Shown piece after piece: positions 34,384 to 40,949 of a stretch of 53,161 nucleotides of DNA. The DNA is from Lachnospiraceae bacterium UBA7093 (lineage in GTDB: Bacteria > Bacillota > Clostridia > Lachnospirales > Lachnospiraceae), in assembly GCA_002492465.1 (NCBI GenBank), contig DKYT01000003.1, positions 1-53,161 of the forward strand. Direction: 5' to 3'. Every line of letters starts with the position of its first letter. Position 1 is the first letter of the stretch. The notes beneath the pieces were generated by a model that was not told the origin of the DNA, made no database searches, and saw only the letters and a program-made list of their open reading frames with translations. The position numbers were made by a program, and so were the translations under genes.

Positions 34384-35859
34384 TTGAAACAATTTTTAAA
34401 AAAACATAGTTTTCTCATATACATAATCATAAGTTTTCTAATTTATGTACTTTCCAACGGAGAATGGAATATTCCGATTTTTGCATGGGTTTATCCGGTT
34501 CTGTTTCTTGGCATGGGGTATTTTGATAAAACACGAAAAGCGTATTCTGCAATCATTCTTTGCTATGCCCTTGGATTTGTGATTCAATTTGGAAAAGTAA
34601 TCGGAATGGATATAAAAATAGCTATCGCCGTAAGTATTTTAGTAGCGCTTTTAAAAGTTTTGCCGTATTTCTATTGGATAAAATCCAAAATGAGATTTCA
34701 GGATACGATTATTTTTGCAAGTATTGTGGTGTTAATCGAATATATCATTTATTTAAGCTATCCGATTTTAGGCGGTTTGTCTGACGCTTATACACAATTT
34801 CAAAATCTGTACCTGCTGCAAATCGTGACAGTAACCGGAGTTTACGGGATTACCTTTATTATGTATTGGACCGCAGCAATGGTGATATGGATTTGGAACA
34901 ACAGAAGCGATCAAAAGGCATTCAAAAAGTATGTTACGGTATTTGGTTCGGTCATGGGGCTGGTATTTGTTTACGGTGTTGTCATGTATCACTTCGCAGG
35001 AAATTCAGAAGAAAGTGTCAGAATAGCCGGTGTGACAGTGCCGGTTTCTCATCTTTTGAATGAGGATGAAGATGTGTACGCCACATTTTATACAGACACT
35101 TTTACAGATGAAAATATGGCAAACACACAAGATAAACTGGCAGCTGTGGCGGATGCGCTTTTCATAAAAACAAGGCAGGAGGCAAGAGCCGGCGCAAAGG
35201 TTGTTTTCTGGTCTGAACTGAATGGAGCGGTTCTGGTGCAGGATGAAGCGGCGCTTTTACAGAAAGCGTCAACTACTGCAAAAGAAGAAGAAATTTATCT
35301 GATTGTCTCTCTCTTAGTAAAAACGCCTTATGAAAGCTTAAAGGAAAATAAAACAGTTGCATTTAATCCCCAGGGGGAGCAGATAGCGGAATATTTTAAG
35401 CATGGGCGTTCTATTGGAGAATTGTGCCAAAAAGGCGACGGAAAGCTGCAAAGCTTCGATACGGAATATGGGAAGCTTGCCACGTTCATATGCTCTGATC
35501 TGGCTTTTGCATCTAAGATGCGGCAGGCAGGAAAAAGCAATGTGGATATTTTGCTGATTCCTGCTTCTGATTGGAAGGAAATGTCACCAATTGCCACAAA
35601 AACTGCGATTGTACGTGCCGTTGAAAATGGAAGCAATCTCATTAGGCATACAAATAAAGGAATGTCGATTGCGGCTGACAATAGAGGGAATATCCTTGCA
35701 AAGACAGACTATTTTCAATCAGATACAAAAGCTTTAGCTGCGCAGGTGGTCACAAATGGACGTTTTACCTTATATTCATATGTGGGTAATATATTTGTAT
35801 ATTTATGTTGCATATACGTATTAGGAAGCTTTATAATACCAAAGTGTTGCAAGGAATAA
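34384..35859 (+). CDS. Apolipoprotein N-acyltransferase-like membrane nitrilase
   Basis: A 491-aa protein from TTG 34384 with GGAGG upstream. Seven or so membrane spans occupy residues 10-210, then a nitrilase domain faces outward, and one more span closes the protein. The catalytic triad of the Lnt/nitrilase fold can be placed: Glu278 (WSELN), Lys339 (EYFKHGRSIGE, like the YxKxxLVPFGE loop) and Cys370 (FICSDL). Lnt adds a third acyl chain to lipoproteins in Gram-negatives, and Lnt-like proteins are uncommon in Firmicutes. Acceptor and donor are uncertain. AT-rich, in the island. Confidence 0.75.
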   Translation: MKQFLKKHSFLIYIIISFLIYVLSNGEWNIPIFAWVYPVLFLGMGYFDKTRKAYSAIILCYALGFVIQFGKVIGMDIKIAIAVSILVALLKVLPYFYWIKSKMRFQDTIIFASIVVLIEYIIYLSYPILGGLSDAYTQFQNLYLLQIVTVTGVYGITFIMYWTAAMVIWIWNNRSDQKAFKKYVTVFGSVMGLVFVYGVVMYHFAGNSEESVRIAGVTVPVSHLLNEDEDVYATFYTDTFTDENMANTQDKLAAVADALFIKTRQEARAGAKVVFWSELNGAVLVQDEAALLQKASTTAKEEEIYLIVSLLVKTPYESLKENKTVAFNPQGEQIAEYFKHGRSIGELCQKGDGKLQSFDTEYGKLATFICSDLAFASKMRQAGKSNVDILLIPASDWKEMSPIATKTAIVRAVENGSNLIRHTNKGMSIAADNRGNILAKTDYFQSDTKALAAQVVTNGRFTLYSYVGNIFVYLCCIYVLGSFIIPKCCKE

Positions 35860-35865
35860 TATATC

Positions 35866-35970
35866 GATCATAAATATCCTTGCGGTGATGGCGGTTGGAT
35901 CCATTATCGGGTTGTCTGCCAGGAACATTATGAAGATATTAAGAAACTGTTAGAGGTAAAATGTCTGTGA
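35866..35970 (+). pseudogene. C-terminal remnant of a DUF3788-type protein
   Basis: The frame from 35866 reads DHKYPCGDGGWIHYRVVCQ and goes on to DIKKLLEVKCL before TGA at 35968-35970. This is the ending typical of DUF3788 proteins. The first three quarters are missing, and the fragment abuts the Lnt-like stop. It is too short and startless to be a gene. Confidence 0.65.
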
Positions 35971-36047
35971 CAACTAACCCTGCAAATTTCAGTTCTTTAG
36001 AACGGATCAAACCGGGATTGGAAAAAAGGAAGGAGACAAAATATAGA

Positions 36048-36560
36048 ATGGTTTTGATGATTGACACAACGATAAAACAGATAGGGAAGCAAATTGCAGA
36101 GGAATTGCTTCACAGCGGCGGAAATCCAGCCGGATTTGAGTTGATTGACACCACTGGGATGCACATTTCTCATTGCGTTGGCTGTAATTACTGCTGGCTG
36201 AAAACGCCAGGGGTATGTGCGATCAAAGATGATTATGAGCCGATTTTAAAAAAGATGAATGAAGCCGGTCAGGTCTGGCTGATCTCGGATACGCACTTTG
36301 GATTTGTCTCCTATCAGACCAAAAACATTGTGGACAGGGTGATGCCTCTTGTCACCATGTATCTGAAGGTCAAGGATGGGCAGATGCGTCATGTAATGCG
36401 TTATGACCATCAGCCGGATATTGGGATTATTTATACCGGAGAAGGCGATCAGGCTTATCTGGAACGGTGGTGCCAGCGCACAGCCCTTAATTTGGGGAGC
36501 CGTTCTCTTGGAGTTTTTCCTGCGGAACACAGAAAGGAGGCAGTTTCATGCATGTTGTAA
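36048..36560 (+). CDS. Iron-sulfur flavoprotein-like NADPH-FMN reductase family protein
   Basis: A 170-aa flavodoxin-fold protein. The start is set at ATG 36048 because residues encoded before it do not match the family; ATG 36057 is possible and the ribosome site is distant. The motif CVGCNYCWLKTPGVC has the C-x2-C-x2-C-x7-C spacing of archaeal and clostridial iron-sulfur flavoproteins, which carry one 4Fe-4S cluster and FMN. ISDTHFGFVSYQTKNIVDR is the FMN/subunit region. It overlaps the next flavodoxin-like gene by 13 bases. Likely an electron-transfer protein; partner unknown. The N-terminal phosphate loop (TTIKQIGKQIAE) is short. Confidence 0.7.
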   Translation: MVLMIDTTIKQIGKQIAEELLHSGGNPAGFELIDTTGMHISHCVGCNYCWLKTPGVCAIKDDYEPILKKMNEAGQVWLISDTHFGFVSYQTKNIVDRVMPLVTMYLKVKDGQMRHVMRYDHQPDIGIIYTGEGDQAYLERWCQRTALNLGSRSLGVFPAEHRKEAVSCML

Positions 36561-37219
36561 TCATCAATGGAAGCCCGCGCGTGCAAAAATACAGCAACAC
36601 GGAGAAAATCATTGCTTCCTTTGCAAAAGGATTGTCAGAAAAAGGAGCTTCTTTTGAAACATATGCAATTTCCAATCGCAAATCATGGGAAATGATTCGG
36701 GAAGCGTACATAAAGAACGAGGAAATCCTGATAGCACTTCCACTATATGTGGAATGTATACCTGGACTTCTTTTGGAATTTCTGGAAACCCTGCCGAAAA
36801 AGGATGAACATACAAGACTTTCGTTTCTTTTGCAGAGTGGTTTCGCGGAGGGGTGCCAGCTTCGCTGCGGTGAAGAATTTCTGACGAAGCTGCCGGAATA
36901 TCTGGGCGTTCGCTACGGCGGCTGTTTGGTCAAAGGAGATAATTTCGGAATCCGGATTTTGGATGAAGCGAAGCAGGAGCAGGTTACAAAACCATATCAG
37001 GCGATGGGCGAACTGTTTGCGGAGGGAGACGGGTTCTTCCGTGAGGAAGCAAAGAAATTTACAGGTCCGGAATATTTTTCGCTGCCTATGCGTTTGATGC
37101 TGCAGTTTGTATTCAAAACCTTTGCGAAAAAGATGTTTCAGAAGGCGGCGGCATCGTTGGGATGTAATACGCCGCTGGATGAAAAAATCTGGGAAACAAA
37201 TTCCGGATGCAGAGAATGA
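36548..37219 (+). CDS. Flavodoxin-fold NAD(P)H-dependent oxidoreductase
   Basis: A 223-aa product with AAGGAGG before ATG 36548. The N-terminus VVIINGSPRVQKYSNTEKI is the phosphate-binding loop for FMN, and IALPLYVECIPGLLLEFLE is the region that usually binds the flavin ring. It lacks the cysteine cluster of its upstream partner. The 13-base overlap argues for coupled translation of the pair, perhaps as a two-protein redox unit. The C-terminal 60 residues (FSLPMRLMLQFVFKTFAKK) are helical and less familiar. Confidence 0.75.
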   Translation: MHVVIINGSPRVQKYSNTEKIIASFAKGLSEKGASFETYAISNRKSWEMIREAYIKNEEILIALPLYVECIPGLLLEFLETLPKKDEHTRLSFLLQSGFAEGCQLRCGEEFLTKLPEYLGVRYGGCLVKGDNFGIRILDEAKQEQVTKPYQAMGELFAEGDGFFREEAKKFTGPEYFSLPMRLMLQFVFKTFAKKMFQKAAASLGCNTPLDEKIWETNSGCRE

Positions 37220-37263
37220 AAAGTACAGACAAAAAGTGTTTGCGCTAATTTACGCAAAAAAGA

Positions 37264-37291
37264 TTGACTGTTTTCAGAAATATGGTATTAT
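37264..37291 (+). promoter_or_regulatory. Promoter of the structured RNA
   Basis: TTGACT (37264-37269) and TATTAT (37286-37291) with a 16-base spacer and a TGn extension (TGG at 37283-37285). Confidence 0.65.
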
Positions 37292-37297
37292 ACTATT

Positions 37298-37395
37298 AGT
37301 GGTGAGTCCTACCAAAAAGTGGACTGCTAAAAGCGTTAGCAACTCTAATGGAGTTACTACACAAATGGTTATGTGGAAACGCATAGCCATTTTTA
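37298..37395 (+). ncRNA. Compact four-hairpin RNA ending in a terminator-like stem (unassigned)
   Basis: Three 5-bp stems abut with no gap: 37305-37309 with 37321-37325, 37326-37330 with 37336-37340, and 37341-37345 with 37351-37355. After nine bases an 11-bp stem (37365-37375 with 37380-37390) has two G-U pairs and a GAAA tetraloop, followed by a short T-run. G-U pairs, a GNRA loop and the upstream promoter argue for a made RNA. The family is not recognised. It may be a small RNA or a leader for the ORF at 37458. Confidence 0.55.
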
Positions 37396-37457
37396 ACGGG
37401 GAGATATATGCAGACAGATTTTAAATTATACAAGGTGGATATCTAAATTTCAACCTT

Positions 37458-37748
37458 ATGATACCCGTTGAAGAAGAACAATTACAGCTTGTTGATACCA
37501 CTATTTTTAAGAGAGATAGGGAAAATATCAGATATTATAAGAAGTTATGTACTTTGGAACTGGAATGGTGTCAGACGAATAATGAGGTAATCTGCAATAA
37601 AGCAAATGTCCTGTATAAGAAATACATATCCAATGAGTCATTTGCAGGCAGGAATCGCTGCCTGAATTTCCCCCAATTAGAGACAGAGTGTGAAAAATAT
37701 AATTTGAAGATAAAGAGAGGCAAATTCCGAACGGGAAGTGGTATTTAA
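37458..37748 (+). CDS. Uncertain 96-aa hypothetical protein
   Basis: A 96-codon frame beginning MIPVEEEQLQLVDTT, with charged, helical content (FKRDRENIRYYKKLCTLELE, then CEKYNLKIKRGKFRTGSGI) and no recognised domain. It has no clear ribosome site. It begins 65 bases after the four-hairpin RNA and could be the gene controlled by it, or only a chance or decayed frame. The DNA between 37749 and 37887 has no further gene I can support. Confidence 0.3.
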   Translation: MIPVEEEQLQLVDTTIFKRDRENIRYYKKLCTLELEWCQTNNEVICNKANVLYKKYISNESFAGRNRCLNFPQLETECEKYNLKIKRGKFRTGSGI

Positions 37749-37887
37749 GCCTTCTTCTACTACAATCTATCCGTAAGAAGTAATCTGTATGGGTGTATGT
37801 GTTCCTTAATCGGAAATCCATCCAGAACTTTTGTGGTATTTCTGGGGATTTTTCTACATATAGAGCGAGGTTCCCGTCCAATCTAAG

Positions 37888-38276
37888 TCAAATATATAAG
37901 GATTCCAAAGAAAAATAGTGGTTGATACAGTAAAAAGCCGCGCCAATTTGGGCGACCTGTTCTACGTTCAAAGAAGAAAAGGTAAGCTTAAAGTTGTTTT
38001 TAAATGGCTGCTTGGACAATTTATCATGGAGCGCTTTTTGAAAGTATTTGCAAGGCTGCGCATATAGTCCCTGAATAATAACCTCGTCCGGGTCACAATA
38101 GAACTGGGAGGTGTAAAGGACAAGGTTGAAGTAATATACAACTTTATCCAATAATGTGCATGCAAGTTGATCGCCTTCGTCTGCTGCATGAAAAATGTCA
38201 TGGAATGTGAGTTTGTCATTTAAAATCAGTTGTTTTAAAGAAGAATCTGGAAAACTGGAAACGATGTTCTTGGGAA
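37888..38276 (-). pseudogene. C-terminal remnant of a ROK-family regulator/sugar kinase
   Basis: One minus-strand frame reads LTFHDIFHAADEGDQLACTL and then CDPDEVIIQGLYAQ. This corresponds to the last third of ROK proteins, where an aspartate-glycine-Asp helix is followed by a (L)DPE-VIIGG turn. The N-terminal DNA-binding and kinase parts are missing, and upstream sequence loses resemblance near 38276. No start codon with a site. I take it as the stump of a NagC/XylR-type repressor or glucokinase. Confidence 0.6.
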
Positions 38277-38339
38277 ATAGATAAAAAGTGTACCATACTG
38301 TAAAAATTGAAAATGATGTATAAGAAAATCTACGAAATA

Positions 38340-38356
38340 TCGCACCATTGGTGCGA
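38340..38356. promoter_or_regulatory. Perfect 7-bp inverted repeat
   Basis: TCGCACC-ATT-GGTGCGA, 59 bases upstream of the promoter of the antitoxin gene. Possible operator of the ROK remnant's former regulon or of the toxin-antitoxin unit. Confidence 0.4.
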
Positions 38357-38414
38357 GTTATGTTACGTTCACTTTACGAAACTTATATGGTGATTGCTAA
38401 GAAGGAAGTAATGG

Positions 38415-38443
38415 TTGATAAGTAACGACAATGACATTACAAT
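38415..38443 (+). promoter_or_regulatory. Promoter of the RelB-type gene
   Basis: TTGATA (38415-38420) and TACAAT (38438-38443), 17 bases apart. The start codon at 38461 lies only 17 bases beyond the -10, so the leader is about 10 bases and holds AGGAGG. Confidence 0.7.
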
Positions 38444-38460
38444 AGTGATGATAGGAGGCG

Positions 38461-38772
38461 ATGTTTATAGAGAAATCAGTAATACTGAATTTACGTGTAA
38501 ATCCAACATTAAAATCAGAGGCAGAAGCAATTCTTTCGAGACTTGGTATTCCTATGTCTACTGCTGTTGATATGTTTTTAAATCAGTTAGTGTTGGTTGG
38601 AGGGATTCCTTTTTCAGTTACGGTACCTAAGCCACCTGCCGACCTTGATGCGGCACAGATGACAGAAGCACAGTTACATGCTAAGCTTCAGCGAGGATAT
38701 GACGATTACAAAGCGGGTAGAACACATAACGCTGCGGAAGCATTCGCAAAATTTAGGGAGATTCATTCTTGA
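38461..38772 (+). CDS. RelB/DinJ-family antitoxin
   Basis: A 103-aa product. Residues 1-50 form the ribbon-helix-helix DNA-binding fold (ILNLRVNPTLKSEAEAILSR, then LGIPMSTAVDMFLNQLVLVG), the DinJ/RelB signature, and the C-terminal part (YDDYKAGRTHNAAEAFAKF) would wrap the toxin. AGGAGG is unusually close to the ATG. The TGA shares a base with the ATG of a RelE-type gene that is now broken, so this antitoxin seems to be an orphan. It may still repress its own promoter. Confidence 0.9.
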   Translation: MFIEKSVILNLRVNPTLKSEAEAILSRLGIPMSTAVDMFLNQLVLVGGIPFSVTVPKPPADLDAAQMTEAQLHAKLQRGYDDYKAGRTHNAAEAFAKFREIHS

Positions 38773-38964
38773 TGGATAAATATGTAGTTACGGTATCTAA
38801 TATTTGATGTCGAACCGAAACATTCATGGGAGATGCGTAGAATGGTAGTTGACAACTACCTTGTTTGTTATATAGTTGATCCGGGAAAAGTGACGGTGAC
38901 AGATATATTGTTTGGAGCATCAAATGTGCATATCAGATTACAGGAGCGACATTCGGAATCATAG
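38772..38964 (+). pseudogene. Broken RelE/ParE-family toxin gene
   Basis: From ATG 38772 the frame gives MDKYVVTVSNI then stops at 38805. In the next frame over, from 38806, DVEPKHSWEMRRMVVDNYLV continues to ILFGASNVHIRLQERHSES and TAG at 38964, which is the second half of a RelE-type toxin (the conserved RRM-VGNYLV-YIV core). About 30 residues between the two parts are missing and the frame is shifted. An active ribonuclease is not expected. Confidence 0.8.
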
Positions 38965-39038
38965 ACCATTTTGAGTTTTCCTTAAAAATCATCAAATCAT
39001 AATCGGAATTTGTAGAAACTTGAAAGAGAGTTAAGACA

Positions 39039-39518
39039 GTGAAAAAAAAGAACGAAAAGACTAATGTTATGCGAATTTTACAGCAGAACAAAATAGATTA
39101 TCTTAGCCATTATTATGATGATACAGATGCAATCAGTGGAATGGATGTTGCTGATGTATTAAATCAAAATCCAGGACAGGTTTTTAAAACATTGGTCACG
39201 ATGGGAAATAGCAGAAACTATTATGTATTTTTAGTTCCGGTCAATAAAAACTTAAATTTGAAAAAGGCAGCAAAAGCAGTTAATGAAAAAAACATAGAAA
39301 TGATTAAGTCAAAGGATTTATTACCATTAACAGGCTACATCCACGGAGGGTGTTCACCGATTGGAATGAAGAAACAATTCAAAACGGTAATTGACAGTTC
39401 TGCACAAGATTTTGATACTATTATTTTCAGTGGTGGTAAAATCGGTTATCAGGTAGAACTCACAATAAATGAATTAAAAAAGGTACTATTATTCGACATG
39501 GATGATATAAGCGATTAG
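39039..39518 (+). CDS. ybaK: Cys-tRNA(Pro) deacylase (YbaK/EbsC family)
   Basis: A 159-aa trans-editing enzyme that removes cysteine wrongly loaded on proline tRNA. It begins at GTG 39039. Seen are HYYDDTDAISGMDVAD, then NPGQVFKTLVT with the invariant lysine, FLVPVNKNLNLKKAAKA, and IHGGCSPIGMKK, the GGxSPxG active-site loop, with FSGGKIGYQVEL at the end. The family match is complete over its length. It lies in the right-hand part of the island, so it may be an accessory copy. Confidence 0.92.
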   Translation: MKKKNEKTNVMRILQQNKIDYLSHYYDDTDAISGMDVADVLNQNPGQVFKTLVTMGNSRNYYVFLVPVNKNLNLKKAAKAVNEKNIEMIKSKDLLPLTGYIHGGCSPIGMKKQFKTVIDSSAQDFDTIIFSGGKIGYQVELTINELKKVLLFDMDDISD

Positions 39519-39637
39519 TTCGTTCATTTCCGGTTATGAATCTGGAATGGAGAGGAATGCTTATGAAAAAATTTGAAAGGATTGATAAATAAGTGGTCTT
39601 ATGAGAATGGTGCAAGAAGTATGGAATAGAAAATTGG

Positions 39638-39678
39638 AAAAGCAGTATAGCCGGTGTGCAATACTGCTTTTCGATTTT
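39638..39678 (+). terminator. Rho-independent terminator before pyrE
   Basis: A perfect 11-bp stem (39638-39648 with 39661-39671) with a 12-base loop, then a T-rich tail. It insulates pyrE from the island. The 39519-39637 stretch holds no supported gene. Confidence 0.85.
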
Positions 39679-39682
39679 TAAG

Positions 39683-39711
39683 TTGAAACGCTTGGAATTT
39701 GTTGGTATACT
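39683..39711 (+). promoter_or_regulatory. Promoter of pyrE
   Basis: TTGAAA (39683-39688) and TATACT (39706-39711), 17 bases apart, 27 bases before the start codon. Confidence 0.8.
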
Positions 39712-39738
39712 AAAAGCGGTTAAAAAGGAGAAAGACAG

Positions 39739-40413
39739 ATGGAAGATTATAAAAAACAGTTTATAGAATTTATGGTAGACAGCCAGGTGTTGAAATTTGG
39801 CGAATTTACACTGAAGAGCGGCAGAAAATCCCCCTTCTTCATGAATGCAGGAGGGTATGTGACCGGTTCCCAGCTCCGCAGGCTGGGGGAATACTATGCG
39901 AAAGCGATCCATGACCACTACGGACTGGATTTTGATGTGCTGTTTGGACCTGCCTACAAGGGAATTCCCTTGAGCGTGGCAACCACTATGGCAATCAGCG
40001 AGCTGTACGGAAAGGATATCCGTTACTGTTCCAACCGCAAAGAAGTGAAGGATCACGGAGATACGGGTATTTTGCTGGGAAGCAAGCTGAAGGATGGGGA
40101 CAGAGTGGTGATCATTGAGGATGTGACTACCTCCGGAAAATCCATTGAGGAGACTTATCCGATTATCAAGGCGCAGGCGGATGTGGAGATTAAGGGGCTT
40201 ATGGTATCCTTAAACCGCATGGAACGGGGACAGAGTGAAAAGAGCGCCCTTATGGAGATAAAAGAAAAGTACGGTTTTGATGCAAACGCAATTGTGAATA
40301 TGGAAGAAGTCGTAGAATATCTATATAATAAGCCCTACAAGGGGCAGGTATATATTGACGATACCATAAAAGGGCTGATCGACGTTTATTATGAGCAGTA
40401 TGGCGCAAAATAA
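39739..40413 (+). CDS. pyrE: Orotate phosphoribosyltransferase
   Basis: A 224-aa enzyme joining orotate and PRPP to OMP, the step before PyrF. FGEFTLKSGRKSPFFMNAG is the N-terminal substrate region. YKGIPLSVATTMA lies before the catalytic loop with its lysines (NRKEVKDHGDTG), and VVIIEDVTTSGKSI is the PRPP-binding motif. Start at ATG 39739 with AAGGAG. It has its own promoter, unlike the usual joint pyr transcript, in keeping with its separation from pyrF. Confidence 0.95.
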   Translation: MEDYKKQFIEFMVDSQVLKFGEFTLKSGRKSPFFMNAGGYVTGSQLRRLGEYYAKAIHDHYGLDFDVLFGPAYKGIPLSVATTMAISELYGKDIRYCSNRKEVKDHGDTGILLGSKLKDGDRVVIIEDVTTSGKSIEETYPIIKAQADVEIKGLMVSLNRMERGQSEKSALMEIKEKYGFDANAIVNMEEVVEYLYNKPYKGQVYIDDTIKGLIDVYYEQYGAK

Positions 40414-40455
40414 AAAGGGAATCTCCCGGAGCAGATTTAAGAAAGGAGCGGCAGC

Positions 40456-40608
40456 ATGGAAGAGAAAGTTTATAAGACAATGAACGGAGCGGGGGCAATG
40501 AGCATTGCGGTAGGCGTGGTGACGCTGATTACAGGTATTGTGTGCGGTATTTTAATGATTATAGGCGGCGCAAAGCTGCTTGCCGGCAAATCAAAAATCT
40601 TATTCTAA
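40456..40608 (+). CDS. Small membrane protein, 50 aa
   Basis: A 50-codon ORF with AAGGAG eight bases before ATG 40456. The residues MSIAVGVVTLITGIVCGILM form a single membrane span, followed by a short basic tail (GGAKLLAGKSKILF). It sits 42 bases after pyrE and 17 bases before another small membrane protein gene. Function unknown. Confidence 0.65.
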   Translation: MEEKVYKTMNGAGAMSIAVGVVTLITGIVCGILMIIGGAKLLAGKSKILF

Positions 40609-40625
40609 TGTGACGGGCGGAAAGC

Positions 40626-40949
40626 ATGTTAAGATCAAAGGGCTTTATATTTACAAACAAAGAACACACCAAAAAAGGAATCATGTCAACGATTTTGGGT
40701 ATCCTTGGTAATGTAACTTTGGGAATTGCCGTTTATAAGGCATATTTGAACGATGGGACGCCTGTGGAAAGATACGGTGCGGCAGCATTGCTGGCGATCC
40801 TTTTTATGACGGTGGGAATGGTGCTGGGGCTTTGGTCCACAGTGGAAAAGGACAAATTTAGGTTATTTACAGTGCTGGGGATCAGCGTCAATGTACTGGC
40901 GGTTGGGATGCTCAGCCTGATATTATTTGCAGGAGCGTATGTGGATTAA
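40626..40949 (+). CDS. Small membrane protein (DUF6142-like)
   Basis: A 107-aa protein with three membrane segments (TILGILGNVTLGIAVYKAY; AALLAILFMTVGMVLGLWS; VLGISVNVLAVGMLSLILF). The start MLRSKGFIFTNKEHTKKGIM is typical of a family found widely in Lachnospiraceae, which I recall as DUF6142 but could not check. Its TAA shares a base with the ATG of the aminopeptidase that follows, so the two are coupled. No function is known. Confidence 0.65.
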   Translation: MLRSKGFIFTNKEHTKKGIMSTILGILGNVTLGIAVYKAYLNDGTPVERYGAAALLAILFMTVGMVLGLWSTVEKDKFRLFTVLGISVNVLAVGMLSLILFAGAYVD

